A DNA stretch of 64,000 nucleotides, from assembly GCA_016081115.2 (NCBI GenBank), contig JABTTQ020002542.1, positions 496,001 through 560,000 on the forward strand, read 5' to 3'. The notes below the pieces were generated by a model that saw only the letters and a program-made list of their open reading frames with translations, did no database searches and was not told the DNA's origin. Within the stretch, counting starts at the first letter, position 1; every line of letters begins with the position of its first letter. A program made the position numbers and the translations under genes. Shown here piece by piece: positions 33,141 through 45,504 of this stretch. This stretch comes from Rehmannia glutinosa. Lineage: Eukaryota; Streptophyta; Magnoliopsida; Lamiales; Orobanchaceae.

Positions 33141-35469
33141 ATAAAACTTACATCATTTTCCAGCTCCTTAGTAACATCCTCAAGCTCCCAAAACCAACCC
33201 GGCCCAACAGTATACATCAATCCCACATTCCTCCTGTCATGCCATTCAAATTGCATTTGGTTAATTAACAGGAAAGAAAATAAATAAAGTGTTTGAAATT
33301 GACTTATTTAAACATGTTACTCACTCCTCCGTGGACGCCAAAAAATGACGATACTCATCCGTAGCATCTCTCTTTTGCACATTTGTGGGCCTGAACAAGC
33401 TGATAAGATAATGTGATGGCTGCCTATCTCGAACAGCATTTGAATAGCAAGAGTGGTAGTCGCAATGGGGAGGAGTGGTAGTTGGGGGGAAGGGGAGGAG
33501 GCATAATAGAGTGGCCTGATCGGCGGTTACTGCTCGATCGGGCGTGCATGAACTCCTCATCTTGGCCCATGAATGGGAACCGACGGCTAATCTCGGATCG
33601 AATAAGCTACGGTACCGCACCAATCTCCTTGGTCACACGATCACCCAACTGAGTAAGGTGCTCATCAACCTCATCAAAATACCGCCCCATGCCACCAACG
33701 AGCTCGTCAACATCATCAAAATGTCGTCCCAGTCCACCAACGTGCTCATCAACACAGGCCTCCAAAAACGTGTAATGTGGCCACCAAACCATTGGAGGCG
33801 TTGTTCCAAGCGAGTCATGTGATCGTCAACACGCTTCCATATCCCAACAATACGCCTCTATCAATGTCCTCAAAGAGGCCCGACATCATCATCCTCATCC
33901 GCCGCAGCCCCAAGATTACATCGCTTCCTCATAGTGATGGGTTGGGATATCCTCTGCGCAGTGCTTGGAATGACTGTCTGGCTGTCGCATACTAGGATCA
34001 TCATCCTAGCGAGCCGGGAGGATCTGTCCTAAGCCTTTTATGAGGCCTTTGTATGGATGTGCGGCAACATCCCTATCTCCACCCATACCACGGTGCCCCG
34101 ACCGCACCCTGTGTGCCCATGCTCGACCGATCGGCCCTACTCACCGGGGTGTGCCCCTACTCGCACCTCCGGTGATCCAACTACCCGAGTACCCCTACTC
34201 CCCGAGCTATCCCCGAACCTGTTCTCTCTCTCGGGAAAAATCAAGGAGGACCCGAGAGGATATCGTCAACGATGTTTGTCCAAACAAACGACGCTCCTCC
34301 TCCTCACTCGGCGCCAATGTCTCGTGGCACAAAAAAAAGACTTCGAATGGCACAACGATTTATAAATAAACAATTATACAAGTTATACAAACAAAACAAA
34401 GAATTATACAAGTTAAATACCTCCTCAAACAAAAGATCTCGCCTCATCCGATAGCCTCTTCCCGAACCTCCAACGAAAACATCTAGGTACCGGACAGACG
34501 AGACTCTCGTACCACGTGCCTCACCCAAACAAGGTATAGCCTCGAATGCCCATGTCCATCGAGAAAACAATTAACCAATTAATAAGCAAATAACAAGAGT
34601 GTCATGCATATATAAAAATACATAAATTAGTCATAAATCGAGTATGTACCAACAATGCAAATGTGGGCCCATAGAAGTGATACGAAGGTAACCAAGTCTC
34701 AGCACCAGGAGTCGACAAGGTATGAGGCAAACTCTGTATATAGTGCATCAAGATCTGATAAGTATACTTCCCCCATGGGAAGCTCTCCCACCGCAAGGTG
34801 TCCTCGACTAGGACCCAACCCACCGATCCACTGTTGTCATCCGCTGATCTAGACCAACAAGCAGATAATAAAGAACCAAGATCTTCGCCACCTTGAGCGT
34901 ATCAGCCGGTGACTCACGGAATCTACCCTTGACAAAAAGATCATGCAGGCGAGATCCAGTGATCCACTGCTCATGAGTCAAATATGTCTGATACACGGCC
35001 CCTTCTTCGGTATGTCGTGGTCCGCAGAATATCAAACGACATCGGGGCAAATCGTGAGCCAAGACAGAGAGCGTACTCGCGATGGGAGAACCCAATGTCG
35101 TGCTCTCCTATATGGAACCAACACTCGTCATCCGAGGCCCCGGTCTACGTATCTCATGGCATAAAACTGCATGGACGGAAGCATTACAACCGATCTCGCG
35201 TCGAAATCAAGAAAGTGACCAAAACAGGAGTTTTTGAACGTCGATATATGGCATACTCTCTCGAGCACCTCTCAGAACTCCGCGACGATACGCAGAGAGG
35301 ACTTTGGCTTTGACGTGTCCACAAATATTAGCTCGAGAATCACGATAAGCCTCCCTCCTTCATGAAGGTCCAACCTAAATAAGATGAAAAAACATCGATA
35401 AATATAAGATATTTTTACCACGTTATAAGCTAAGATATAACATGAAAACTACACAAAAACATTGTCCAG

Positions 35470-36275
35470 AACATTATATATATAACGTGTTATTGCATAT
35501 CACGTTATATATATATATATATCGTTATATATTATAATGTTACAATTATATCTTGATAAAATATATCACGTTATATATATAATGTGATCACGTTATTATA
35601 TGACGTGATATATCTTGATAAAACGTATCAAGTTACATATATAGCATATAACAAGTTATATATATAACGTATTGCTATAACACGTTATATAAATAACGTG
35701 TTATTGCATATCATGTTATTGCTTATCATGTTATATATTGCTATATATTATAACGTTACAAATTATATCTTGATAAAATGTATCACGTTATATATATAAC
35801 GTAATAATATATATCTCATTATATATAAAAATTGGTCATATTCCTACCACGATATATAACACATATATCACAAAGTATGTATATAACGTGATATATAACG
35901 TTATATGTTATCATATATAACGTGATAAGTGTCGTCTTCCCAACCGCTTCGCGGTCTCCCCAAATCACGTTATATACTCTATATCACGTTATAATTATCA
36001 CGTTATATATGTTATATCACGTTATATGTATAACGAAGATAAATGTTATCACGTTATACGTATAACGAGATAAATGTTATCACGTCATATATATATATAT
36101 ATATATATATATAACGTGATAATCGTTTGTCTTCCCAATCGCTCGCCTTCCCAAAACACGTTATATATTTTATATCACATTATAGATATAACGTGATATT
36201 CCAAATCACGTTATAAAGATAATGTGATAAGGTATATCACATTATATATATAACGTGATAAAGGTATATCATGTT
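35470..36275. repeat. Palindromic AT-rich array, copy 4, with spaced GC-rich spacers
   Basis: The largest array: many units of TATCACGTTATATATATAACG type, each close to self-complementary. A spacer of type GTCTTCCCAACCGCTTCGC recurs near 35935, 36128 and 36287, so a higher-order period of roughly 160-195 bp is overlaid. A perfect TA run is at about 36090-36112. Confidence 0.75.
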
Positions 36276-36511
36276 ATAAAGGCCCTTCGTCTTCCCCGTT
36301 CAACCCCCCAAAACCAGTCGAACCAGTTCCATTCAAACCCAAAATCAATGTTCTCAAACATTCAAACCCTAAATCCCTAAAATACCTAATAATCCATAAA
36401 TCCCTAAATCAAGAATCAATCCTAAAAATCCCTAAAATAGAAGTAGAATAATAAAGCTTGTAACCTAAACTCTTCAATGGCGGCATCGTTACAAGCAGGG
36501 AGGGCATTGTC

Positions 36512-38000
36512 TGTTTGATAAATGATTTTATCATGATTTTGATAATTTTATTTTTATACCAAAACAATGTTTTTAAAGGTTGTCCAAATACTCCTAAATG
36601 ATTTAAAATGGTTTTAATATTTTAGGAGTATTTCTACAAGTTTATTTTCGATATAAATTGGACAACACTTTTGATGATTTTGTGTTAATGTGTTTTTACA
36701 CCAAAACAATGTTTCTAAAATATTGTCCTAATACTCCCGATCGGTCTAAAATATTTTTACTATTTTTGGAGTATTTCTTGAAGTTTATTTTCGATATAAA
36801 ATTGGACAACACTTTTGTTTTGAGGCCAATCGGGCCGCCTCTATAGGGCATCCTGCACTGGAAGTTGTGAAAACATTGAATAAGCTATTTTGAAAAAAAA
36901 GGCTGGTTGACCGGTCACAGGGTGGTAGACCGGTGTGGTCGACGGCCGATCAAGGCGTCGGCCGGTGCACGGGAGCAATTTCAAACAGAGCTTCTGGACT
37001 CGTTTTTGGTCTTGCTGATCAGTTGCGCATGGGTCGACCGGCCGAACCCCGTCGGCCCGTCGCCCTGTGTAAATGTGTTTTCTCATTTTCAAACGTCTAT
37101 TTGTCTTGTGACGGCCGCCCTTAAGTTTGACAAAGACAAAATTCTAACCGTTGTGCGGTGACAGAACTTTTCCTTAAATTGTGGAATTGATTTCTAACAG
37201 CTATAATCTTGTTTTTAATTGCAATTTTTGTAGAAATCAGATTCCAATAGGAGCCTATCAAGTATCAATCATCTCCTATAAATAGAGGAAGATTTGAAGC
37301 ACAACAACAAGAGAGAAAACTACAACACAACAAGATACACTCAAGAATACACTTGTTCTTACATTGTCTTATTTCTTGTTGTAATTTGCCTAGCTATTCA
37401 CTTTCACATTCTTGAGGTCTAGGCTATTCTTGATTACACTTGCACTCAATTGTATTATTCATTATCGAGTTGTAATCTTGAATTTATGGTCGTCATTCAA
37501 ACACAAGATATCCTTGTGAGTGTTCTTGTGGTAAGAACACACTTGGGTGAACTAAGTGTTAGGTGCAAGAAGATTGTGGTAATCTTCTTATTGAGGTGTT
37601 GAAGAGTGTGGTGTTTCTTCAAGGGTGAAGATTGTGGTAATCTTCACAAGGTGCCGTTTGAAGATTGTGGTAATCTTCAAGAAGAGATTGTGGTAATCTC
37701 AAAGGTGGTGTTGAAGAAGAGTGTGGTGCTCTTCAAGGTGTTGGTGTAAGATTTTGTTGTAATAATTTTGGTAATTATTAATAAAATATTTTTCTCTTTT
37801 CGAAACCCATCCCGGATATACTGGGGTGGTAGAGCACGTAGTCCCTAGGTGGGGTGAAGCTCTATAAATCGACGTGTGTTGTTTACATTCCGCACCTTTA
37901 TATTTGTCTTTGAGCATTCGGTTTGAAAAAGAGGGATAAATCGAAAAGATGGAGATAATCTATTCACCCCCTCTAGATTATCGTAGCCGCTTGACTTACA
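36512..38000 (+). repeat. Element D 5' LTR
   Basis: 1489 bp; CG-rich palindrome cluster at about 36905-37075, TATA box at 37277-37285, hairpin array at 37569-37734. Confidence 0.93.
37569..37734 (+). repeat. Six-hairpin array in element D 5' LTR
   Basis: Same design as in element B. Hairpin 2 here is GAAGAGTGTGGTGTTTCTTC, slightly damaged against the clean GAAGAGTGTGGTGCTCTTC of the 3' LTR. Hairpins 1, 3 and 4 are the GAAGATT/AATCTTC form. Confidence 0.83.
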
Positions 38001-38002
38001 AG

Positions 38003-38014
38003 TGGTATCGAGCC
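38003..38014 (+). promoter_or_regulatory. Element D primer-binding site
   Basis: TGGTATCGAGCC, two bases after the LTR end; Met-tRNA type. Confidence 0.8.
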
Positions 38015-38021
38015 AAACTCT

Positions 38022-39459
38022 TTGGCAAGCTCGTTTCACATCGCGAGTGAAGAGAAACGATCGTCGGCTACTGAACGAAGCTCACCTTTCCTAAGCACAT
38101 CCACCACCAAGCCACCACTATTTGATTCCAAAAATTTTACATTTTGGAAAGAAAGAATGGAATGCTATTTACAAAGTTGCGGGTTCGATATTTGGAACAC
38201 CGTCATCAATGGAGAATCCATTCCGACGAAGAATACACCACACACATCCAAAGGCTTCAAAGAGCTCAATGATGAAGAGAAGAGAATCATCTCCTTAAAT
38301 GGTAAAGCTCTTAGTATTTTGTATTGTTCACTTACTACTTTGGAATTTGATCATGTTGTAGGTATTCGATCGGCACATGAAGTATGGCAAAAATTAGAAG
38401 CCATCTATGAAGTGTATGCAAATGAAAGGAGCAATTCAAAAGCATCTACTTCACAAATGGATACAACATCAAATCCAACAACATGGGATGAGCCTTCTAC
38501 AACCTCCCATGATGAAGAAGTTGAACAATGCCTCATAGGCATCGAAGAAGAAAACTAGGTAAGTTCTAAACCCTCTACTTCCTATGATAATGATTATAGT
38601 GATTTGCAAAATGATTTTGATGAACTACAAGATGAATTCCAAAACTTACTTGTTAAATACAAATATTTGAAAAAGGAATTCATTGTTTTAAAAAATGATA
38701 AGGATAGTTTATTTACCTCCTATGAATCACTATCATGTGCTCACACCACCACTCTTGACAATGTTAGAAACATTGAGAAAGAAAATAGTACTCTCATTGA
38801 GGATATAAATTGCTTGAAAAATGATTTATCTAAATCCAACTTGAGTACCGATAGAATGACCGATATTGTTGATTGTTGTGATAATTGAAACTAGAACTTG
38901 ATCAAAATCCTAAGAGTGTCAATCACATGAAAAAGAATCAAGTCTCTAAGCATGTTGGTCATTATGCTCCTAGAATTATTACATGCTTCTATTGCGGTAA
39001 AAAGGGCCATATGGTAAATACATGTCGGGCTAGAAATAGCTCTAATTATTGTTGGAGACCGAAAAGTCTCAAGACTAATCCCAAAGGACCCAAACACATG
39101 AGGGTACCACAAAACAATGTCATATTAGGTACCCCATGAAATAATGATCGAAGAAAATTCATACCGCCAAGAAGACATCAAATGACCGTTTCATTTGATC
39201 AAAGAAGAAGAAACTATTTTCAACAAAACCAATTTCCAAGAAGAGGATATACTCAAAAATGGGAAGAACGCAATCCTTGAAATGGCAAAGATATCATCAA
39301 CAAGATGATTTTCAAAGAAGAAGAGACTTTCAACAATGGGAAGGCAACAAACCTGGAAATGGAGTAATCAAAGAAGTCATCATCAACAAAGTGACTTCTC
39401 AAAGGAAGATATCATCAACAATGGGAACGGACAACCCATGGAAACGGCGTAATTGGTAA
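38022..39459 (+). pseudogene. Sirevirus gag of element D (broken)
   Basis: The frame at 38022-38558 has KPPLFDSKNFTFWKERMECY and SAHEVWQKLEAIYEV, then stops at TAG (38556) where element B has GAG. The coiled-coil middle continues at 38604-38888 and stops where one C is missing relative to B (38886). The third part (38885-39139) keeps an intact CCHC zinc knuckle: CFYCGKKGHMVNTC. An Arg/Gln/Trp-rich nucleocapsid tail with repeated RR-FQQWE units runs to about 39459. Compared with B, the breaks are at different places, so each copy decayed on its own. Confidence 0.86.
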
Positions 39460-40329
39460 ACCGTATCTCCCATTTAAAATATGCATTTTATCTAGTTAGT
39501 ATGCATGTTTTTATTTGTGCCTATATTGCAAATGAGTTTTCAAGTATTTATTTTTTAATTAAGGTCTTCAATATATATTTGTGCTTTTAAAATATTTTTG
39601 AAAAAGAAGACCTTATATGATGATTTTAAAACTCTTGTGCATTTTTGTAGACTAGGGTGTGGTATCATCTCCTATGGATTTTTATGGCATGAGCTTACTT
39701 GTGATATCTCTTAGCCTACATGTTTATCATTATGATTTATGCTAGATTTGTTTTAAGAATTGTGTAGGATTTACACAAATGGCTATTTACATCATTATTG
39801 GTCAAGAAAGGCATAAACTATCGAGGTACGTTTACTTGTGTTAGTCTTACTCTTATACACTCGATATATGTTTTGTCATATGCCTATGTGCTTGTTTTTC
39901 TAAGTATTTTGTACAGGTGCCATTAAGATGATTTTTTAGATTTTTTGAAAGGCACTATTCGATTGCACATATTTGCTTTGTCAACTCTTGTTCAAATACT
40001 TCTTTTAAATGAGGTCTCAACTATATGCTATCGGATTTTCAAAATTCAAAAGAGACCTTTTATAGCTTTCTTAAGCTTATTTGAACTTGCATGATTTATT
40101 AGATGATATTCTAAATGCATAGTATGTGTTTTAGTGTCTATTCCTACTATGCTCTTTTGCAAGATATTTTGTGATTGATGATTGAGGCATGTTTTTACAC
40201 TTGGGCTAATTTTTTTCTTGCTTATATAAGTGATGCCGTTAATGAGTTTGTTAAGTTGTGTAGATGAGAATGAAGTACTCCAAATATTAGTTACCTCAAA
40301 ATATTTGGATGTAAATGTTCTATTGTGAA

Positions 40330-41370
40330 CACCCTGACCAATTGGATGCCCTATGATGATAGTAATGAAGTAGACAAAAAGGGTATTCGGAACAAACTCG
40401 ATGACCAAGGCAACATTGGTCGAACTAAGGCGAGGTTAGTAGCTCGAAGGTATTTTCAAGAAGAAGGTAATTGATTTTGATGTAACATTTGCACTCATAG
40501 CACATTTAGTAGCTATTTGCATTTTACTTGCCCATTCTTGTTTTAAGAAAATTTCAAACTTTACCAAATGGATGTTAAATCCAAATTTCTAAATGGTTTT
40601 ATTCTAGATAAAGTCTATATAAAACAACCTCCAGGGGTTTAAAATTTTCTAGGCCAAACGATTGTTTTTAAGGCTTTGTATGGTTTAAAACAAGTACCCG
40701 TGTATGGTATGATAAACTTAGCTATTTTTGCTAAATGATTTTACAAAAGGTAAAGTTGATACTACTCTCTTTGTTTTTTAAAAAAGGACAAGATTGTTTA
40801 CTTGTGCATATTTATGAGAATATTTTTGGTACTACTAATGAATATTTGTGCAAGATATTTCTCCAAGTTGATGCAAGGTGTACTTGAAATGAGCATGATG
40901 GGGAGCTCAATTTCTTGCTTGACTTCAAATTATTCAATGCCAAGAAGATGGTTATATTTCAAAAGAACTCTTGAAGGAATAAGGCATTGAAGAAAGAAGA
41001 ACTATCTCAACCTCTATGACTAAAGATTGACAAAGGTTGAGAAAGACATGTCGGTTGACAAACAAATTCGAGGTATGTTTTCTTGCATTATTCATATAGA
41101 CTCGACATTCCATATGCCTTATGTCTATATGTTCGACTTCAAAAACTATCCCAACGAATCTCATTAAAGTGTCATTAAAAGAAATTTTCAAATATTTGAA
41201 AGGCACTTCTCCTTATGACTTGTTGTATCCAAAGCTTTAAAACGTTCTTATTTTTTTCGGGATAACAAGTTTAGTATCTATTATACGGTTATTCGTATTC
41301 AAAATTTGTTCGTCATAATCGAACTAAACATATTGAGATTCGATATATTTTTAAGGGATTGTGATTTTTA
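40330..41370 (+). pseudogene. RT and RNase H traces of element D
   Basis: Translations in mixed frames recall Copia RT: ARLVARRYFQEEGN and FDVTFALIAHL (40430-40520), QMDVKSAF-like and FLNGF-like traces (40565-40610), NNLQGF for EQPPGF, then ALYGLKQVP (40670). The active-site YVDD is eroded. At 41280-41370, QNLF…HRTKHIEI-like words mark RNase H. There is no integrase between gag and RT, so that part is deleted. All parts are heavily worn. Confidence 0.72.
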
Positions 41371-42746
41371 ACAAAAACTTGAGATGTGTAATTCCGTCTC
41401 AAGGATAACTCGCGACTTTTTGATCGTTAACCGCCGAGTATTTTACCTCATTTCGAGCTTGACTATGACATAATGTATATTGAATGAGGTCTACGTTTGC
41501 ATTTTGCACGGTTTTAAAACTTAGGGGCGAAAAATCGGATTTTGGATCAAACTTGAATTTGCAAAAACAGAAAGAAGCGGTGGGTTGGTGCCAGGGCAAG
41601 GGTCGACCTGGCCGCCCATACCTCCTAATAGGTTGCCCACTATTGTTTGTTGGATTAAAACGCCTATGTTCCTATACTTAGCCATTTTGGCCCCTCCAAC
41701 TCTATTTTCGTCCCCTTTGCAAATTTCACACACAACTCACTTCAAATGAGTTTTGTTGCATATATTACATATGTTGGGAAGTATAAGGCTCAATTATCAT
41801 CATCGCTCATCTTTACCGTTCGAATGGTAAGATTCTACTTCTTTAGCTCAATTGGGTTGAACCCTTGAGAACTTGGTTTAAATGTCAAATTCTTGATGCT
41901 AATTGTATATGTTTGAGATGAGCTTATTGATTGTTGATGAATGATATTTATTAAATTGCATTTGGTGATGAAAAACTTGGCTTGTTTTTTTACAAGGGCT
42001 ATATATCTCTTTTTCAATTTTTGACGCCGCCAAATGTTCGATAAAAACGTTTCAATGAAAAATCCATCACCTATATGATTCTCTCGATTTCAAAAGTCTT
42101 ATACATTTATAGAGATCATGGTTTGCTTATCAAATGAGTTTTCATAAAACCTCTACAAGTCGTATGATTCGACTTTTCCCTCCTATTTGGTTTATAAGCT
42201 TCAATGTTCAAATAGCTCGGTACATCGGTTTAGTTGCGCACTTTGATATGAATATATGATGTATTTATCGTGCTAACATTCTTTTGATGATTCCAAAGGG
42301 GAGAAACAGGTTATGAGCTCTTTAGCTCTTTAGCTCAAAGAAGCTAAGATAAGCTCAAACGAAAAGAAGACATAAGTTATGGCTTCCTAAAGCCATAAGT
42401 TGTGTATGACTCTTGGTCCATTGGTTGTAGTATGAACTTATATATGTTTCTAATGATGTCTCTTTGACATTGGGAGCTTTTAAGTTATTGATACTTAAGC
42501 TCAATATCGAAAAGCTAATATTTTAGCTTATGTTTAAGTTGCTTCTATATAACTCTTGTTGTGCATGTTGATAGGGGAGCATTTGCTATATGTGTTTAAA
42601 TATCTCTACTCCCATCATTGTGATTATATTGCGTGGAATGTTGTCGCTCACAACGGAAAGTTCCTTTTTACCGGTAAAAATGTTTTGTTTTCAAAATTGA
42701 CCTCGTTAAAATTGTTTTGGTTTGTAATCATCAAAAAGGGGGAGAT
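41371..42746 (+). other. Element D 3' non-coding region with AGCT-rich block and two polypurine tracts
   Basis: Only a trace of the region before the env-like ORF remains near 41480-41720 (shared with B near 16690-16800), then a jump. A first purine tract AAAGGGGAGAAAC at about 42296-42307, AGCT-rich inverted repeats at 42315-42400 and the final polypurine tract at 42733-42745. No gene. Confidence 0.6.
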
Positions 42747-44258
42747 TGTTTGATAAATGGTTTTATCATGATTTTGATGATTTTGTTTTTATACCAAAAC
42801 AATGTTTTTAAAGGTTGTCCAAATACTCCTAAATGATTTAAAATGGTTTTAATATTTTAGGAGTATTTCTACAAGTTTATTTTTGATATAAATTGGACAA
42901 CACTTTTGATGATTTTGTGTTAATGTGTTTTTACACCAAAACAATGTTTCTAAAATATTGTCCTAATACTCCCGATCGGTCTAAAATATTTTTACTATTT
43001 TTCGGAGTATTTCTTGAAGTTTATTTTCGATATAAAATTGGACAACACTTTTGTTTTGAGGCCAATCGGTCGCCCTATAGGGCATCCCGTGACTGAAAAT
43101 TGTGAAAAACAGTGAATAAGCTATTTTGAAAAAAGGTTAGTTGACCGGTCAACAGGTGGTGGTAGACCGGTGTGGTTGACCGTCGGCGGGCGTCGGCCGG
43201 TGGGCGTCGACCGGGGGTGGTCGGCCGGTGCCGGGAGCAATTTCAAACAGAGCTTCTGGACTCGTTTTTGGTCTTGCTCGACCGGGCGCGCATGGGGTCG
43301 ACCGGCCGAACCCCCCGACCGTGGTCGCCCGTGTAAGTGTGTTTTCTCATTTTCAAACGTCTATTTGTGTGACGATCGGTCGCTCTTAAGTTTGACAAAA
43401 AAAATTCTAACCATTGTGTAGCGTATAACTTTTCCTTAAATTGTGGAATTGATTTCTAAGATATAATCTTGTTTTTAATTGCAATTTTTGTACAAATCGA
43501 TTCCAAGAGGAGCCTATCAAGTATCAATCATCTCCTATAAATAGAGGAAGATTTGAAGCACAACAACAAGAGAGAAAACTACAACACAACAAGATACACT
43601 CAAGAATACACTTGTTCTTACATTGTCTTATTTCTTGTTGTAATTTGCCTAGCTATTCACTTTCACATTCTTGAGGTCTAGGCTATTCTTGATTACACTT
43701 GCACTCAATTGTATTATTCATTATCGAGTTGTAATCTTGAATTTGTGGTCGTCATTCAAACACAAGATATCCTTGTGAGTGTTCTTGTGGTAAGAACACA
43801 CTTGGGTAAACTAAGTGTTAGGTGTAAGAAGATTGTGGTAATCTTCTTATTGAGGTGTTGAAGAGTGTGGTGCTCTTCAAGGGTGAAGATTGTGGTAATC
43901 TTCACAAGGTGCCGTTGAAGATTGTGGTAATCTTCAAGAAGAGATTGTGGTAATCTCAAAGGTGGTGTTGAAGAAGAGTTTGGTGCTCTTCAAGGTGTTG
44001 GTGTAAGATTTTGTTGTAATAATTTTGGTAATTATTAATAAAATCTTTTTCTCTTTCGAAACCCATCCCGGATATCTTTGGGGTGGTAGAGCACGTAGTG
44101 CCTAGGTGGGGTGAAGCTCTATAAATCGACGTGTGTTGTTTACATTCCACACCTTTATATTTGTCTTTGAGCATTCGGTTTGAAAAAGAGGGATAAATCG
44201 AAAAGATGGAGATAATCTATTCACCCCCTCTAGATTATCGTAGCCGCTTGGACTTACA
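42747..44258 (+). repeat. Element D 3' LTR
   Basis: 1512 bp; CG-rich cluster at about 43140-43335, TATA box 43536-43544, hairpin array 43828-43991. Confidence 0.93.
43828..43991 (+). repeat. Six-hairpin array in element D 3' LTR
   Basis: All six stems are intact; the last has loop TTGGT. Hairpin 2 (GAAGAG…CTCTTC) differs from that of element B (GAAGAA…TTCTTC) on both arms. Confidence 0.85.
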
Positions 44259-44565
44259 TTGTCTAAGGGAAGAGCATGGAGGGTCATCGACAGATGGAGT
44301 GGCTTCACCCGGCGGCAACGGCCCGATGGCGGCTACGCGATGACGGGTGGGAGTTCATTGGTTTGCTCATCCATGGCGATTATCTCACGGTATGGTTTTT
44401 TTTTTGTTTTTTCTCACTATTTTTCTTCTCACGTTATAGTTGGGTAAAACTTTCTTTTGGATTTTTACTCACGGTATGGTTCTCACTATTGCGTAAACTT
44501 TCTTTTGGGGTTTTTCTCACTATTGGGAGACGTGTATATTGGGACAGTGAAAATGAAATGTGAGA

Positions 44566-45461
44566 GGGTGAATTTCATAATAAGATCCAAATTTAAGGAA
44601 ATCTATCATTTTAAGACTCAAAATTTCAACATTCTCAAATCAAGATCTAATTTTTATTTTTTTCTCAAATTGGGCTCTTTCTCAAATTTTGGGTTCTCAC
44701 TTCAAGACCCAAAATTTCAACCTTCTCAATTCAAGACTCAATTTTTATTTTTTTTCTCAAACATGGCTCTCCCCCAAATTTTGGGTTTTCCTTCAAATTT
44801 TAGAATTTAACAAAAAGAGAAATATTAGTGTAATCTATCACGTCAACCACAAAAATATTTTTCTTCTTTTTTTTTTGTTTTTTCGCTCATTCTTTTTTAC
44901 CTGATCCGTACTTATTATCAATTTTGTTTAACATGTAGAAATCAAGATCTATTAATATAAATGCATGTAGCTAACAAGATGAAAAATGCTATAAAATTGG
45001 TTACCAAAAAAATAAGATATACCAAATTATGAATGAAAAAGAAGTAGTAAAATTTTTTTTAGTTACTAAAAAAATAAGATATCCAAATTATGATTGAATT
45101 TTACAGTTTAAAACAAGTATCGATTAGGAAAAAATGAATGATCAAAAAAATAAAAAGAGAAAGAAAATTATTTTTTGTGGTTGATGTGATAGATTACATT
45201 AATATTTCTCTTTTTGTTAAATTTTAAAACTTGAATTGAGAGCCCAAAATTTGGGGGAGGGCCTGATTTGAGAAAAAAATAAAAATTGGGTCTTGATTTG
45301 AGAAGGTTGAAATTTTGGGTCTTGAAGTGAGAACACAAAATTTGAGAGAGAGCCCAATTTGAGAAAAAAATAAAAATTGGATCCTAATTTGAGAAGGTTG
45401 AAATTGTGGGTCTTAAAATGATAGATTTTCTTAAATTTGGATCCTATTATAAAATTCTCCC
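44566..45461. mobile_element. MULE-type MITE with about 300-bp terminal inverted repeats
   Basis: Perfect 9-bp target duplication AATGTGAGA (44557-44565, 45462-45470). Left arm about 44566-44860 starts GGGTGAATTTCATAATAAG; right arm about 45160-45461, reversed, starts GGGAGAATTTTATAATAGG. The arms also contain internal repeats of AAATTTTGGGT and CTCAAAT. The 300-bp centre has a small direct repeat (ACCAAAAAAATAAGATAT near 45003 and 45065). No coding capacity; it needs transposase from elsewhere. It sits inside the right arm of the large MULE. Confidence 0.9.
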
Positions 45462-45504
45462 AATGTGAGAAGTGAAATTTGAAAGATATTTGAAATTTGA
45501 GTAT

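Larger units (their letters stand above)
30528..35345 (-). pseudogene. MULE second gene: DUF1985-like protein with coiled coil (decayed)
   Basis: Minus-strand frames from 35345 give EVLERVCHISTFKNSCFGHF, then (shifted) HDIGFSHREYALCLGSRFAP, TYLTHEQWITGSRLHDLF, LKVAKILVLYYLLVGLDQRM and WESFPWGKYTYQIL. This order matches the DUF1985 domain seen in proteins carried by plant MULEs, some of them fused to Ulp1-type proteases (Kaonashi elements). Near 33790-33610 heptad-like repeats (HVGGLGRHFDDVDELVGGMG) suggest a coil. A clean intron (30717-30799, GTGAGT…TTTTGCAG) joins an exon ending TIVDTFLS to DTCDYMWGKLHGKDPKG, and the frame ends with TAA at 30528. I found no Ulp1 catalytic motif. Several frameshifts; two later insertions split it. 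Confidence 0.62.
36512..44258 (+). mobile_element. Element D: Sirevirus-type Copia retrotransposon, relative of B
   Basis: LTRs 36512-38000 and 42747-44258 start TGTTTGATAAATG and end GACTTACA. Perfect target duplication TTGTC at 36507-36511 and 44259-44263. Primer site TGGTATCGAGCC at 38003-38014; polypurine tract AAAAAGGGGGAGA at 42733-42745. The interior has a broken gag and weak RT/RNase H traces; unlike B it lacks a recognisable env-like ORF. It sits in the right arm of the large MULE. Confidence 0.93.

Noticed and set aside
34040..34369. Overlapping plus-strand frames of about 100 codons, Pro/Arg-rich
   Set aside because: They are shadows of the minus-strand DUF1985-like gene region.
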